From: PALSA-270 sp963770915
Lineage (GTDB): Bacteria; Acidobacteriota; Terriglobia; Terriglobales; Acidobacteriaceae
DNA length: 64,000 nt
Direction: 5' to 3'
NCBI GenBank assembly: GCA_963770915.1
Contig: CAVYRG010000001.1
Location: forward strand, 1,922,001-1,986,000
Shown: one piece after another, positions 9,282 to 17,546 of the stretch
Position numbering within the stretch: position 1 is the first letter of the stretch
Layout of the letters: each line of letters begins with the position of its first letter
Made by a program: the position numbers and the translations under genes
Notes under the pieces: generated by a model
Database searches by the model: none
Told to the model about the DNA's origin: nothing
What the model saw: the letters and a program-made list of their open reading frames with translations, nothing else

Positions 9282-9968
9282 ATGCGCATGCTGATTGCGG
9301 AAGATGATCCGGCTCTGGCGAGTTTTGTGAAAAAAGGCCTGGAAGCAGAGCACTATGCGGTCGATGTTTCTGCGGATGGGGAGCGGGCCCGCGCCCTGGC
9401 CAGCGAGTTTAACTACGACCTGGTGGTGCTCGACCTGAACCTGCCGCGGATGGATGGCGTTTCCCTGCTGCGGCAAGTGCGCAACCACAAGCCGAGCGTA
9501 CCGATTCTGGTTTTGACGGCGCGAAACCGGGTCGAGGACCGGGTGCAATGCCTGGACTTGGGAGCCGACGACTATCTGGTAAAGCCGTTTTCCTTCACGG
9601 AGCTCTCGGCGCGCATCCGGGCACTGCTGCGCCGCAGCCATTTGCCGGCGGAGTCCGTGCTGGCGGTGGAGGATTTGAAGCTGGACCGGGTGGAGCGGCG
9701 GGTGGAGCGCTCCGGGCGGCGGATCGAACTGACCGCGAAAGAGTTCTCCCTGCTCGAATATCTGATGCGCAACAGCGGCCGGCGCATTACCAGGGCCATG
9801 ATCATCGAGCATGTGTGGAATCTCTCCTTTGACACTTCCACCAACGTCGTCGACGTTTACATCAATTACTTGCGGCGCAAGGTGGATGACGGGTTTGGCA
9901 AACGGCTCATCCACACTATCCGCGGCGTGGGTTACGAGCTGAGCGGCCGCACCGGAGCCCCGCAATGA
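9282..9968 (+). CDS. OmpR/PhoB-family response regulator
   Basis: The 228-residue protein has a receiver domain (1-118) with acidic pocket EDD at 7-9, phospho-acceptor Asp51 in VVLDLNLPRMDG and Lys in YLVKPFS. A winged-helix DNA-binding domain follows (about 130-225: ELTAKEFSLLEYLMRN, then NVVDVYINYLRRKVD and IRGVGYEL). It is coupled by an ATGA overlap to the next gene, an unusual histidine kinase. The position directly upstream of the flagellar regulators suggests that it is the top of the motility cascade. Three CTAATC repeats with 11-bp spacing at 10812-10839 are plausible targets for a regulator of this type. That connection is inference. Confidence 0.92.
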   Translation: MRMLIAEDDPALASFVKKGLEAEHYAVDVSADGERARALASEFNYDLVVLDLNLPRMDGVSLLRQVRNHKPSVPILVLTARNRVEDRVQCLDLGADDYLVKPFSFTELSARIRALLRRSHLPAESVLAVEDLKLDRVERRVERSGRRIELTAKEFSLLEYLMRNSGRRITRAMIIEHVWNLSFDTSTNVVDVYINYLRRKVDDGFGKRLIHTIRGVGYELSGRTGAPQ

Positions 9969-10732
9969 GTTCAGTGCTCGTTGAAACTGAAAGGGATGCA
10001 GGCGGAGAAGAAGATTCGCGTCTGATGGCGGATCTTTTTCACGCCCTCAACCAGCCGATCACGGCCTTGCGCTGCGCTTTGGAACTGGGACTGCACCAGC
10101 CGCGCACCACCGGGCAATATCGCGACGTGCTGCAGAAAGGGCTGGAGCAAGCGGAACAGATTGCCGGCTGGGCCACCGGCATCCGAGAACTGCTGCAGGC
10201 GCAGGACGCAGGCGACGCGTGTCAGATGGTTGCTTTCGAGAGCTTTTTGCGCGAGGAGCTGCAGGACATGCAGCCGGTGGCGGAGTCTTTGCGGGTAAGC
10301 TTTGCCCTGCGTTGCAGTGGCTCTGCTGTCGTGCGCTTTGAGCCGCACCGGCTGCGGCAAACGCTGTTTTGCCTGCTCGATTTCGCGCTTCGCTCCAGCC
10401 GCGCCGGAAGCGTGCTGCAGATCGAGGTGCAGGAGCATCATCACGAGGCGGTACTTCGGATGGCTGGATCTCCGGGGGCCGCTGGACGCGTGGGCCACCG
10501 GCAATCCCCACTCAACCGGGAGCGAACTTTGAGCTTGCGACGGCGCCTCGGCCTTGCCATCCCACGCCGTTTGGTCGAGGCGGCTGGAGGCCGTCTTGAA
10601 ACCGGCAATCGTCGCGGACGCTGGCACATCGAACTGGGCCTACCACTGGCCACCGCGGCGAAAGATCCTCCGGCATCGTTCTTTCTTGCCGACCAAAAAT
10701 TGAGAGCTGGCAACGGAGGCCAGTCGAAATGA
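9965..10732 (+). CDS. Histidine-kinase-like protein with degenerate ATPase domain
   Basis: At 255 residues and without a membrane segment this is a short, soluble kinase-like protein. A dimerisation/phosphotransfer helix is recognisable at about 20-60 (DLFHALNQPITALRCALELG, His26 the candidate acceptor). A GHKL-type ATPase region follows (FEPHRLRQTLFCLLDFALRS). The N-box Asn is absent (CLLDFAL instead of a NLLxNA-like motif) and no DxGxG box can be seen. The late region (LGLAIPRRLVEAAGGRLE) still resembles the G2 box. It may be a phosphatase, a scaffold or an inactive kinase for the coupled OmpR-type regulator. Start ATG overlaps the regulator stop. Confidence 0.72.
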   Translation: MSSVLVETERDAGGEEDSRLMADLFHALNQPITALRCALELGLHQPRTTGQYRDVLQKGLEQAEQIAGWATGIRELLQAQDAGDACQMVAFESFLREELQDMQPVAESLRVSFALRCSGSAVVRFEPHRLRQTLFCLLDFALRSSRAGSVLQIEVQEHHHEAVLRMAGSPGAAGRVGHRQSPLNRERTLSLRRRLGLAIPRRLVEAAGGRLETGNRRGRWHIELGLPLATAAKDPPASFFLADQKLRAGNGGQSK

Positions 10733-10744
10733 CTCTGCCGGGCC

Positions 10745-10798
10745 GGGCAATCTTTTCCCGTTTCCGCCGCCCCTGTTAGGAGTGGGAAAGATTTGCCC
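10745..10798. terminator. Imperfect inverted repeat after the two-component pair
   Basis: GGGCAATCTTTTCCC (10745-10759) and GGGAAAGATTTGCCC (10784-10798) are complementary apart from one shifted base in each arm, with a 24-base loop. It lies 12 bases after the kinase-like gene. It may end that transcript or act as a regulatory structure. No T-run follows, so it is not a classic intrinsic terminator. Confidence 0.4.
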
Positions 10799-10811
10799 GC
10801 AATAGAACCTC

Positions 10812-10839
10812 CTAATCCTCTACTAATCGCGTTCTAATC
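10812..10839 (+). promoter_or_regulatory. Three CTAATC direct repeats at 11-bp spacing
   Basis: CTAATC occurs at 10812, 10823 and 10834, exactly one helical turn apart, 23 to 50 bases before the ATG of the sigma-54 activator gene. Tandem sites at 11-bp spacing are typical for OmpR/PhoB-type regulators, and one is encoded just upstream. Confidence 0.55.
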
Positions 10840-10861
10840 ATTCGGGATCACCATCAGTAAC

Positions 10862-12106
10862 ATGACGACTCCAGCAATGTTCACCCCGCCCGGCGGAGGA
10901 GTGCTCGTGGCCAGCGCCAGTTCTTCCCTTCGCGAACAAGTGCTCTACAGCCTGCATGACCGGCGCTGGCCGGTGCAGGAAGCTCTGGGCGGAGCCGACG
11001 CCCTGGTGAAGCTCGAAAGCGGCAACTGGCAGGTTCTGTTTCTGGACCGGCGAGTTCCCGACCTCGACGCCGAGGAGCTGACGCAGATCATTCAGCGCCG
11101 TTTTCCGGAACTCGAGGTGGTGCTGCTCGACTCCGAGAACGGCGCAATTCCGTTCCGGCCGCTCTTGGCATCCGACGACGGCATGGGCTGCCCTTCCGCC
11201 AGCTCGCAGCCGGGACCGATGGCGGCTCGCACCGCCGCACTTCTGCGCGCGGTTTCGAGCCAGGAGCTTGAAGACGAAACCCAGCCCGAGCCGGATGCGG
11301 AGCCGCTGCCGGAGATGATCGGCGAAACGGAGGCCATGCAAAAGGTCTATCGCCTGGTGCGGCGGGTGGCAGCGCGCTCGACCACGGTTCTGATTCTTGG
11401 CCCAACCGGCTCGGGGAAGGAACTGCTGGCACGAGCTTTGCACCGGCTGAGCCCGCGCGCCTCGCGCCCGTTCATCGTGGTCAACTGCGCCGCCATCCCG
11501 GAGAGCCTGCTGGAATCGGAAATGTTCGGCCACACCCGTGGCGCCTTTACCGGGGCGGTGCAGGCTTCGAGCGGACGCATTCCCGCCGCGCACGGCGGCA
11601 CCCTGTTTCTGGACGAAGTGGGCGAGATGCCGCTCAGCCTGCAGGCCAAGCTGCTGCGCTTTCTCGATCAGAAGGAAGTGCAGCGGCTGGGCAGCTCGGA
11701 AGTGATGCGGATCGACGCGCGGGTGGTGGCGGCGACCAACGCAGACCTGGGGCTGCGAGTGAGCCAGGGCAAGTTCCGCAACGATCTCTACTATCGCCTG
11801 TCCACGTTTCCCGTGGAACTGCCGCCGCTTACCGAACGGGTGGCCGACATTCTGCCACTGGCGGAATATTTTTTGCGCCGCCTCATGCCGGCCGGCAGTT
11901 CCACGCCCGGCTTGAGCCAGCAGGCGGCGCGCATTTTGGAGGCTCACTCCTGGGAGGGCAACGTACGCGAGTTGCAGCAAGTGATGGAACGGGCGGCCAT
12001 CCTGGGGGATGGGGTGGAGACGATTTTGCCTCGCCACCTTTATTTCTTTACTGGAGGACGCAGCCGGCTGGCGGTGGAAGACATCCTGCCTCGCGGCGAA
12101 GTCTGA
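10862..12106 (+). CDS. Sigma-54 activator with degenerate receiver and no DNA-binding domain
   Basis: The 414-residue protein has a receiver-like N-domain (about 12-100) in which the acidic pocket is lost (VLVASASS) although an Asp remains in FLDRRVPDLD. The N-domain of FleQ/FlrA-type flagellar regulators is similarly degenerate. The AAA+ domain starts near 153, with Walker A GPTGSGKE at 180-187, the sigma-54 contact loop GAFTGA at 227-232 and Walker B FLDE at about 249-252. The protein stops at RGEV without a Fis-type helix-turn-helix. Such activators can work from solution, as FlgR does in Helicobacter. It is probably the activator for the sigma-54 promoters of this cluster. Regulation by the adjacent OmpR-type protein is suggested by the repeats upstream. 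Confidence 0.88.
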   Translation: MTTPAMFTPPGGGVLVASASSSLREQVLYSLHDRRWPVQEALGGADALVKLESGNWQVLFLDRRVPDLDAEELTQIIQRRFPELEVVLLDSENGAIPFRPLLASDDGMGCPSASSQPGPMAARTAALLRAVSSQELEDETQPEPDAEPLPEMIGETEAMQKVYRLVRRVAARSTTVLILGPTGSGKELLARALHRLSPRASRPFIVVNCAAIPESLLESEMFGHTRGAFTGAVQASSGRIPAAHGGTLFLDEVGEMPLSLQAKLLRFLDQKEVQRLGSSEVMRIDARVVAATNADLGLRVSQGKFRNDLYYRLSTFPVELPPLTERVADILPLAEYFLRRLMPAGSSTPGLSQQAARILEAHSWEGNVRELQQVMERAAILGDGVETILPRHLYFFTGGRSRLAVEDILPRGEV

Positions 12107-12135
12107 GAAGAATCTCAGCCGCCGGCTCCCCCGGC

Positions 12136-12151
12136 TGGCACGTCCGTTGCA
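12136..12151 (+). promoter_or_regulatory. Sigma-54 promoter, exact consensus match
   Basis: TGGCACG-N4-TTGCA occupies 12136-12151 and matches every defined position of the -24/-12 consensus. Transcription should start near 12162, only about six bases before the ATG at 12168. The expected transcript covers the kinase, the NtrC-like regulator and the flgB to fliJ genes. Confidence 0.88.
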
Positions 12152-12167
12152 CCCATCGCAATCATCC

Positions 12168-13421
12168 ATGTCCGCATCGCCGCAATCCCCGCTGCCCGCA
12201 AGCCAGCCGGCCGCGCTTTCCTCGGGCCGGCTGGAGGAGCAGTGCCTGGCCTCCGCGTTCGCATCGTTCACCGAGGCAGCCGGATCGCTCGAGCGCTCCT
12301 ACACCCAGCTGCACGCTGAAGTCGCGCGGCTGCGCCATGAACTGGAGGACACCCACCGCAACCTGGCCGAGAGCCTGGCCGAGAACAAGCGCATTCGCGT
12401 GCACCTCAAACGCATTCTCGAAGGCCTTCCCTGCGGAGTGCTGGTGACGGAAGCGAATGGCTCGGTCACGCTGGCCAATCCGGAGACGCGGCGCCTGTTG
12501 GGCGTAGTCGCCGACACCGGGTTTGCCGGCCTGGATCGAGTGCCGGTTTGGATGCAGGAACTGCTGCGCGATCTCGAAGAAGGGCCGGTTGAGCGGTCTT
12601 ACAGTTGCGGCCGCGGGCCCCTGCAGTGGATTTCCATTCGCCGCGCCCAACTGGCGGCGGCCGAGGGCGGCAGCTCGATTTTCATTTTGCAGGACATCAG
12701 CGAGGCCAAGCGGCTGGAGGAAGCGCAGGCGGCGCTGCGCCGGCGCGAGGCGCTGGCGGAGATGTCGGCGCTGCTGGCGCACGAGATTCGCAATCCGCTG
12801 GGCAGCCTGGAACTGTTCGCCGAGCTGCTGGCGGAATCGGATTTGGGAGACGAGCGGCGGCAATGGGCCGAGCAGTTGCAAGCCGGGCTCAGAACGCTGG
12901 CTTCGACCGTCAACAATGTGCTGCAGTTTCACAGCCAGCCTCAGCCGGAGCTTGCCCCCGAGGACCTGGGGCTTCTGCTGGCCTCAATCGGCGAGTTTCT
13001 GCGTCCGCTGGCCAATCAGGCGGGAGTTCGCTTGGAAGTGGGCGGAGAGCTAATCGGAGTGATGATCGCAGCCGACCGGCATCGCCTGGAACAGGTCATG
13101 CTGAATCTGGCGCTCAACGCATTTCACTTCATGGGAACGGGAGGGAGGCTCAAGATTTCCGGCAAGCGGATCAGCGCGCAGGAAGCGAACGCGGCGAAGG
13201 CGCGGGTCAAGATCGAAGATACGGGCAGCGGCATTCCGGCGGAAAATCTGCGGCGCATTTTTCAGCCCGGCTTTACCACCCGGCCCGGCAGTCCGGGTCT
13301 GGGGCTGGCGGTATGCAAAACCATCCTGCAGCAGCACGGAGGGGATATCGCCGTGGCTAGCCGCACCGGAAGCGGGACGACGTTCTGGCTGGAATTTCCG
13401 CTGCTTGAGGCAAAGCCATGA
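12168..13421 (+). CDS. Cytoplasmic PAS sensor histidine kinase (FleS/FlgS-like)
   Basis: The start at 12168 lies just after a sigma-54 promoter; the upstream extension of the frame to 12009 overlaps the previous gene and is not conserved-looking. The 417 residues comprise a coiled coil (about 40-85), a PAS-like domain (about 85-180), a HisKA helix with His205 in LLAHEIRNPLGSLELFAE, and an ATPase domain with N-box MLNLALNAFHF, G1 DTGSGIP (351-357) and G2 GSPGLGLAVCK. All catalytic motifs are intact and there is no membrane segment. This is the layout of flagellar kinases FleS and FlgS. It overlaps the following regulator gene by four bases (ATGA), so they form a pair. Confidence 0.9.
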   Translation: MSASPQSPLPASQPAALSSGRLEEQCLASAFASFTEAAGSLERSYTQLHAEVARLRHELEDTHRNLAESLAENKRIRVHLKRILEGLPCGVLVTEANGSVTLANPETRRLLGVVADTGFAGLDRVPVWMQELLRDLEEGPVERSYSCGRGPLQWISIRRAQLAAAEGGSSIFILQDISEAKRLEEAQAALRRREALAEMSALLAHEIRNPLGSLELFAELLAESDLGDERRQWAEQLQAGLRTLASTVNNVLQFHSQPQPELAPEDLGLLLASIGEFLRPLANQAGVRLEVGGELIGVMIAADRHRLEQVMLNLALNAFHFMGTGGRLKISGKRISAQEANAAKARVKIEDTGSGIPAENLRRIFQPGFTTRPGSPGLGLAVCKTILQQHGGDIAVASRTGSGTTFWLEFPLLEAKP

Positions 13422-14764
13422 GGCAGGTGCTGGTAGTCGATGACGAGCCGGGAATGCGCTCGGCCTTGCAGGCCAGTTTTGCGCATCACGGCTGGCAGGT
13501 GGAAACCGCCTCCGGAGCGGCGGAAGCGCTGGCGCGCTTTCGCTCGGCGCTGCATCCCCTGGTGGTGACCGATATCCGCATGCCCGATGGCAGCGGACTG
13601 GCACTGCTGCGCGAGGTGCGGACGCTGGCGCCCCAGACTGCAGTCATTCTGCTGACTGCGTTTGGCAGCGTGCCCGACGCAGTGGCAGCGATGAAAGATG
13701 GCGCTTGCGACTATCTCGTGAAGCCGGTGGCGTTTGAGCCTTTGCAGCGTGCGGTGGAGCGGATTTTGCATCGCGTTTCGCAGCCTGCGGGCGGAGATCT
13801 CGTCGGCCACTCGCAAGCTTGGCTGCGCGCCGTGGGACGGGCGGGGCAGGTGGCGGCGAGCGACGCCGACATTCTCATTCAAGCCGAAAGCGGCACCGGC
13901 AAAGAACTCGTCGCGCGCATGATTCACCGCCTCAGCCCGCGCCGCGGCCGTCCATTCGTGGCGGTGAACTGCGCCGCGTTTCCGGAAACGCTGCTCGAAA
14001 GCGAACTCTTCGGCCATGCCAAGGGCGCCTTTACCGGGGCGATCGGGGCGCGCGCGGGCAAATTCGAGCAGGCGCACGGCGGAACCTTGCTGCTCGATGA
14101 AGTCGGCGAAATGCCGCTCGCGCTCCAGCCCAAGCTGCTGCGGGCGCTGCAGGAAAGAGAATTCGACCGCCTGGGCGACAGCCGCGCGGTGAAAGTCGAT
14201 ATCCGGGTGATCGCGACCACCAATCGCGCCCTGCCCGCCATGATCGAACAAGGCCGCTTCCGCCCCGATCTTTACTACCGGCTGAATGTCATTCCGCTCA
14301 GCCTGCCCCCCTTGCGGGCGCGGCGCGAAGACATTCCCGAACTGGCCGAGCATTTTGCCCGTCTCTATGCGCCCGCAGGAGTGGCTCCCCGCCTGAAGCC
14401 GGAGCTGCTGGCCCGTCTGCAGCAGCATGACTGGCCGGGCAACGTGCGGGAGTTGGCCAACTTGATGCGACGGGCGGTGGCTTTGTCAGGGCCCGAGGTG
14501 GGCGTCGAAGTCCTCGACCCGATGGAAATGCCGGAAGCCACCTCATTTGGGGCCTTAGCGGGCAATAGCGCCGCGCCCGCCGACCTGCTTCGCCCCGGGA
14601 TTTCGCTCGGAGAGATGGAGAAGCGGCTCTTTGAAGTTACGCTCGATGCTACCGGGGGCAATCGCTCGCGCGCCGCCGAGTTGCTCGGCGTCAGCCTGCG
14701 CACGGTGCGCAACAAAATCCGCGGCTATGGCCTGCCTTCGCGAAGGAGTTATGCCCATGACTGA
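13418..14764 (+). CDS. NtrC-family sigma-54 response regulator (FleR/FlgR-like)
   Basis: Of 448 residues, 1-118 form a complete receiver with acidic pocket DDE (8-10), Asp52 in TDIRMPDGSG and Lys in YLVKPVAF. The AAA+ domain has Walker A AESGTGKE at 156-163 and the loop GAFTGA at 203-208. A Fis-type helix-turn-helix lies at the end (ELLGVSLRTVRNKIRGYGL). It is the DNA-binding activator of the pair and overlaps flgB by eight bases, showing that the flagellar genes are translated from the same message. It probably drives sigma-54 promoters of hook and basal-body operons, as FleR or FlgR do elsewhere. Confidence 0.92.
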   Translation: MRQVLVVDDEPGMRSALQASFAHHGWQVETASGAAEALARFRSALHPLVVTDIRMPDGSGLALLREVRTLAPQTAVILLTAFGSVPDAVAAMKDGACDYLVKPVAFEPLQRAVERILHRVSQPAGGDLVGHSQAWLRAVGRAGQVAASDADILIQAESGTGKELVARMIHRLSPRRGRPFVAVNCAAFPETLLESELFGHAKGAFTGAIGARAGKFEQAHGGTLLLDEVGEMPLALQPKLLRALQEREFDRLGDSRAVKVDIRVIATTNRALPAMIEQGRFRPDLYYRLNVIPLSLPPLRARREDIPELAEHFARLYAPAGVAPRLKPELLARLQQHDWPGNVRELANLMRRAVALSGPEVGVEVLDPMEMPEATSFGALAGNSAAPADLLRPGISLGEMEKRLFEVTLDATGGNRSRAAELLGVSLRTVRNKIRGYGLPSRRSYAHD

Positions 14765-15134
14765 GCTTCACCCCAGCATGATGGACACGCCGGAAATCAC
14801 CGGGCTCAGCCGGTTTCTCGATGTGACCGTATTCCGCAACGGGCTGATCATGTCGAACTTGGCGAACATCGACACCCCCCACTACCGTACCCGCGACATC
14901 AACTTCCTGCAGGAACTGGAGCGCGCCGAGGGCGAGTTTCAATACGCCTCCTACTCCCCGCTGGCTCACCCAGTGCGCGGGCTGATCGAGCGGCCCGATG
15001 GCAATAACGTCAGTCTCGAGCGGGAGACGCTGCTGCTGGCCGAAACCCAGCTGCGCTACAACCTGGGGGTCCAGCTGCTGCGCGATTATTTTCACACCAT
15101 ATCGAGCGCCATTCATGAAGGGAGTTCGTCATGA
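14757..15134 (+). CDS. flgB: Flagellar proximal rod protein FlgB
   Basis: ATG at 14757 is preferred over 14751 because AAGGAG lies at the proper distance. The 125-residue protein has the N-terminal rod signature (RNGLIMSNLANIDTPHYRTR) and the C-terminal helix (AETQLRYNLGVQLLRDYF) common to axial rod proteins. FlgB joins FlgC, FlgF and FliE in the rod that crosses the periplasm and is exported by the type III apparatus encoded downstream. It overlaps the NtrC-like gene before it and flgC behind it (ATGA). Confidence 0.95.
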   Translation: MTELHPSMMDTPEITGLSRFLDVTVFRNGLIMSNLANIDTPHYRTRDINFLQELERAEGEFQYASYSPLAHPVRGLIERPDGNNVSLERETLLLAETQLRYNLGVQLLRDYFHTISSAIHEGSSS

Positions 15135-15565
15135 ACCTGTTCGGCATGTTGGCGATTGGCGCTTCCGCGCTCACCGCCGAGCGGGAGCGGGCGGAAGTGG
15201 TCACCAGCAACATGGCCAACGCGGAAACCACCCGCACCGCAACCGGCGGGCCGTATCAGCGCCAGCTGGTGGTCTTTCGCGCCCGCCGCATGCCCCAGTT
15301 TCCTTTTCAACTGACAGGAAACCTGATGAATGCGGCGCGCGGGGTGAGCGTCGATCAAGTTCTCGGGGATCCCACCCCGCCGCTTGAGCGCTACCAGCCC
15401 GGGCACCCTGACGCCAACGCGCAGGGGTATGTGGCTTATCCGGCGATTGATCCGGTGGAGGAAACCGCCGATCTGCTGGGCGCGGTGCGGGCCTATGAGC
15501 TGAATGCCTCGGCGGTGCAGGCGGCTAAAACCATGATCCAGAATTCCCTGGACCTGTTGCGCTGA
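15131..15565 (+). CDS. flgC: Flagellar proximal rod protein FlgC
   Basis: The 144-residue protein begins with MLAIGASALTAERERAEVV and TSNMANAETTRT, a rod/hook family start in which the usual NLAN is NMAN. It ends with the conserved AVRAYELNASAVQAAKTMIQ helix. Length matches FlgC of other bacteria. ATG overlaps the flgB stop by four bases. It builds the proximal rod with FlgB and FlgF. Confidence 0.95.
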   Translation: MNLFGMLAIGASALTAERERAEVVTSNMANAETTRTATGGPYQRQLVVFRARRMPQFPFQLTGNLMNAARGVSVDQVLGDPTPPLERYQPGHPDANAQGYVAYPAIDPVEETADLLGAVRAYELNASAVQAAKTMIQNSLDLLR

Positions 15566-15591
15566 GAGCCGCGCTTGAGGCTGGGCGAAAG

Positions 15592-15613
15592 GGTTGAAGG
15601 TTGAAAGGTTGAA
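15592..15613 (+). repeat. Three GGTTGAA copies before fliE
   Basis: GGTTGAA occurs at 15592, 15599 and 15607, directly before the fliE ATG at 15616. It may only be a slippage product. No function is evident. Confidence 0.4.
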
Positions 15614-15615
15614 TC

Positions 15616-15912
15616 ATGACGAATCCGGTGGCAAACATTCCGGCCAATCCGGCCGACAGCCTGGCTGCGACTCGACCGACGGGAGCACGCGAGTGGGGGT
15701 TTCTTGAGACTCTGCACGGCGCCATCGATCAGGTAAACCAGTTGCAGGATGTGGCCGATCAGAAGGTGGGAGCCCTGCTCGAAGGCAATGGCATGGACGT
15801 GCACAGCGCCCTGATCGCGGTCGAAAAGGCCGATCTCTCCTTCCAGCTGATGATGCAGGTGCGCAACAAGATCGTGGCCGCCTACCAGGAGATCTCCCGC
15901 ATGCAGTTCTGA
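15616..15912 (+). CDS. fliE: Flagellar hook-basal body protein FliE
   Basis: The 98-residue protein fits FliE in length and in its helical C-terminus: VNQLQDVADQKVGALLEGN, followed by VEKADLSFQLMMQVRNKIV and AYQEISRMQF. FliE connects the MS ring to the rod and opens the way for rod export. It sits in its usual place between flgC and fliF, with a 50-base leader that contains three GGTTGAA repeats. Confidence 0.95.
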   Translation: MTNPVANIPANPADSLAATRPTGAREWGFLETLHGAIDQVNQLQDVADQKVGALLEGNGMDVHSALIAVEKADLSFQLMMQVRNKIVAAYQEISRMQF

Positions 15913-15933
15913 GGCGCCGGCTAGGAGCCCGCA

Positions 15934-17544
15934 TTGGACCCACCCAAATCATTGCGCGAGGCGCTGGACCAGGCGGCCAAACTGCTGAACGGGTTGACGC
16001 CGGGGCAGCGTTTTCTGCTGGGCGTGGCGGCGGTGCTGGTGGGGGCTACGCTGTGGGTCTTCGTCTCCCTGATGGGCAAGCCGAAATATGTCGTGCTCTA
16101 CTCCGGGCTCAAGCCGGGAGATGCGCAAAGCCTCGGCAGCCGCCTGGGCGCCAAGAATATTCCTTACCAGATCTCGCCGGATGGCGGCAGCCTGCTAGTG
16201 CCGCAAGACCAGCTCGACGCCAGCCGCCTGGAGACGGCCTCGCAAGGCCTGCCGCGCAACGCGCGCATGGGATTTGAGCTGTTTGACACGCCGAACTGGG
16301 CCGGGTCCGACTTTAGCGAGCAGGTCAACTATCAGCGCGCCCTCGAAGGCGAACTGGAGCGCACCCTGCAGACGCTCAGCGAAGTCGAGGCGGCGCGCGT
16401 GCATCTGGTGCTGCCGCATCCCTCGCTCTATAGCGATCAGGAAACCCAGGCCAAGGCGGCGGTGATTCTAAAAACCCGGGGCGGGCAACTTTCCGAGCAG
16501 GCACAGCTGGCGATTCCGCAACTCGTGGCCAGCGCGGTCGAGGGGCTGCAGCCGGAAAACGTGACCGTGGTCGACGCGGACAGCAACACCCCGCTGGTGC
16601 GGCCGCACGGCCCCGGAGAGGCTTCCTACGATCTGGACGACGAGCTGAGCAAGACGCTGGTGCGGACGCTCGAGCCTGTGGTGGGCGCGGGGCATGTGCG
16701 CGCCAGCGTGCATGTGGAGTACGACCTGAGCACCAGCGATGACACCGAAGAAGTTTACGATCCGAAGGCGACGGCAACTCTCACCGAACAGAAATCGCAG
16801 GAAAATGCCGGAGGCGGCGGGCCGGCCGGAGTTCCCGGCACCACCAGCAACGTGCCGCGGGGCAACGCAGCGGCCACCAACGCGGGCATCGCGGCGGGCG
16901 CCGAGACACAGTCGTCGCATTCGGAGAGCGCAACCTACGCCGTGAGCCGCACCGTGCGGCACACTTCGCAGCCGCCTGGCCGTATCAAGCGCATTGCCGC
17001 CGCCGTCCTGGTGGACGATGCCGTCGAAACCACGCAGTCGGGAGGCAAACAAGTCGTTGCCCGGCGCAAGCGGACGCCGGAGGAAATGAAACAGATCGAA
17101 GCCCTGGCGGCGGCGGCGATTGGAATCGATACCCAACGGGGTGATCTGCTATCGCTCGAAAATCTCTCGTTTGAGCAAACACCGGAAGAAGCTCCGGCGC
17201 AGCCTTCGCGCTGGGAGCAGATTCGCCAGTTGCTGATGCGGTGGATGGGATTGCTGCGCTACGCGGGCATTTTCGCCCTATTCGCGATCGTCTATTTCCT
17301 GGTCCTGCGTCCGGTCAAGCGGCAACTGGTGACGGCATTCCGCGAGCTCCCGAACCAGGTGGCGAGAGGCAGGGAGCTGAAGAATCCGGCAGCAGCCGCG
17401 ACGGGAGTGGAAATCGAGCTGCCCGCGGCCACCGAACAATCGCAACGCGCCACTCTGCTGAAGCGGCAGCTCTCGGAAAAAATCAACAAGGAGCCGGCCG
17501 CCGCCAGCCGCTTGGTGCAGAGCTGGATCCGGGAGGATAAGTAG
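15934..17544 (+). CDS. fliF: Flagellar MS-ring protein FliF
   Basis: The start is TTG at 15934 with TAGGAG a few bases upstream. The 536 residues contain an N-terminal membrane helix (FLLGVAAVLVGATLWVFVSL), ring-building motifs (the segment around QVNYQRALEGELERTL and ARVHLVLPHPSLYSD), a low-complexity Gly/Ala/Asn region near 290-320, and a second membrane helix at about 437-457 (YAGIFALFAIVYFLVLRPV). The cytoplasmic tail (KEPAAASRLVQSWIREDK) is the FliG-binding end. FliF makes the ring that carries the rotor and export gate. Confidence 0.95.
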   Translation: MDPPKSLREALDQAAKLLNGLTPGQRFLLGVAAVLVGATLWVFVSLMGKPKYVVLYSGLKPGDAQSLGSRLGAKNIPYQISPDGGSLLVPQDQLDASRLETASQGLPRNARMGFELFDTPNWAGSDFSEQVNYQRALEGELERTLQTLSEVEAARVHLVLPHPSLYSDQETQAKAAVILKTRGGQLSEQAQLAIPQLVASAVEGLQPENVTVVDADSNTPLVRPHGPGEASYDLDDELSKTLVRTLEPVVGAGHVRASVHVEYDLSTSDDTEEVYDPKATATLTEQKSQENAGGGGPAGVPGTTSNVPRGNAAATNAGIAAGAETQSSHSESATYAVSRTVRHTSQPPGRIKRIAAAVLVDDAVETTQSGGKQVVARRKRTPEEMKQIEALAAAAIGIDTQRGDLLSLENLSFEQTPEEAPAQPSRWEQIRQLLMRWMGLLRYAGIFALFAIVYFLVLRPVKRQLVTAFRELPNQVARGRELKNPAAAATGVEIELPAATEQSQRATLLKRQLSEKINKEPAAASRLVQSWIREDK

Positions 17545-17546
17545 CC

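Noticed and set aside
10838..12271. 477-codon open frame on the - strand
   Set aside because: Runs antisense through the sigma-54 activator and the next gene; high-GC third-position effect, no protein motif.
13262..14428. 388-codon open frame on the - strand
   Set aside because: Antisense to the NtrC-like regulator; shadow caused by codon bias.
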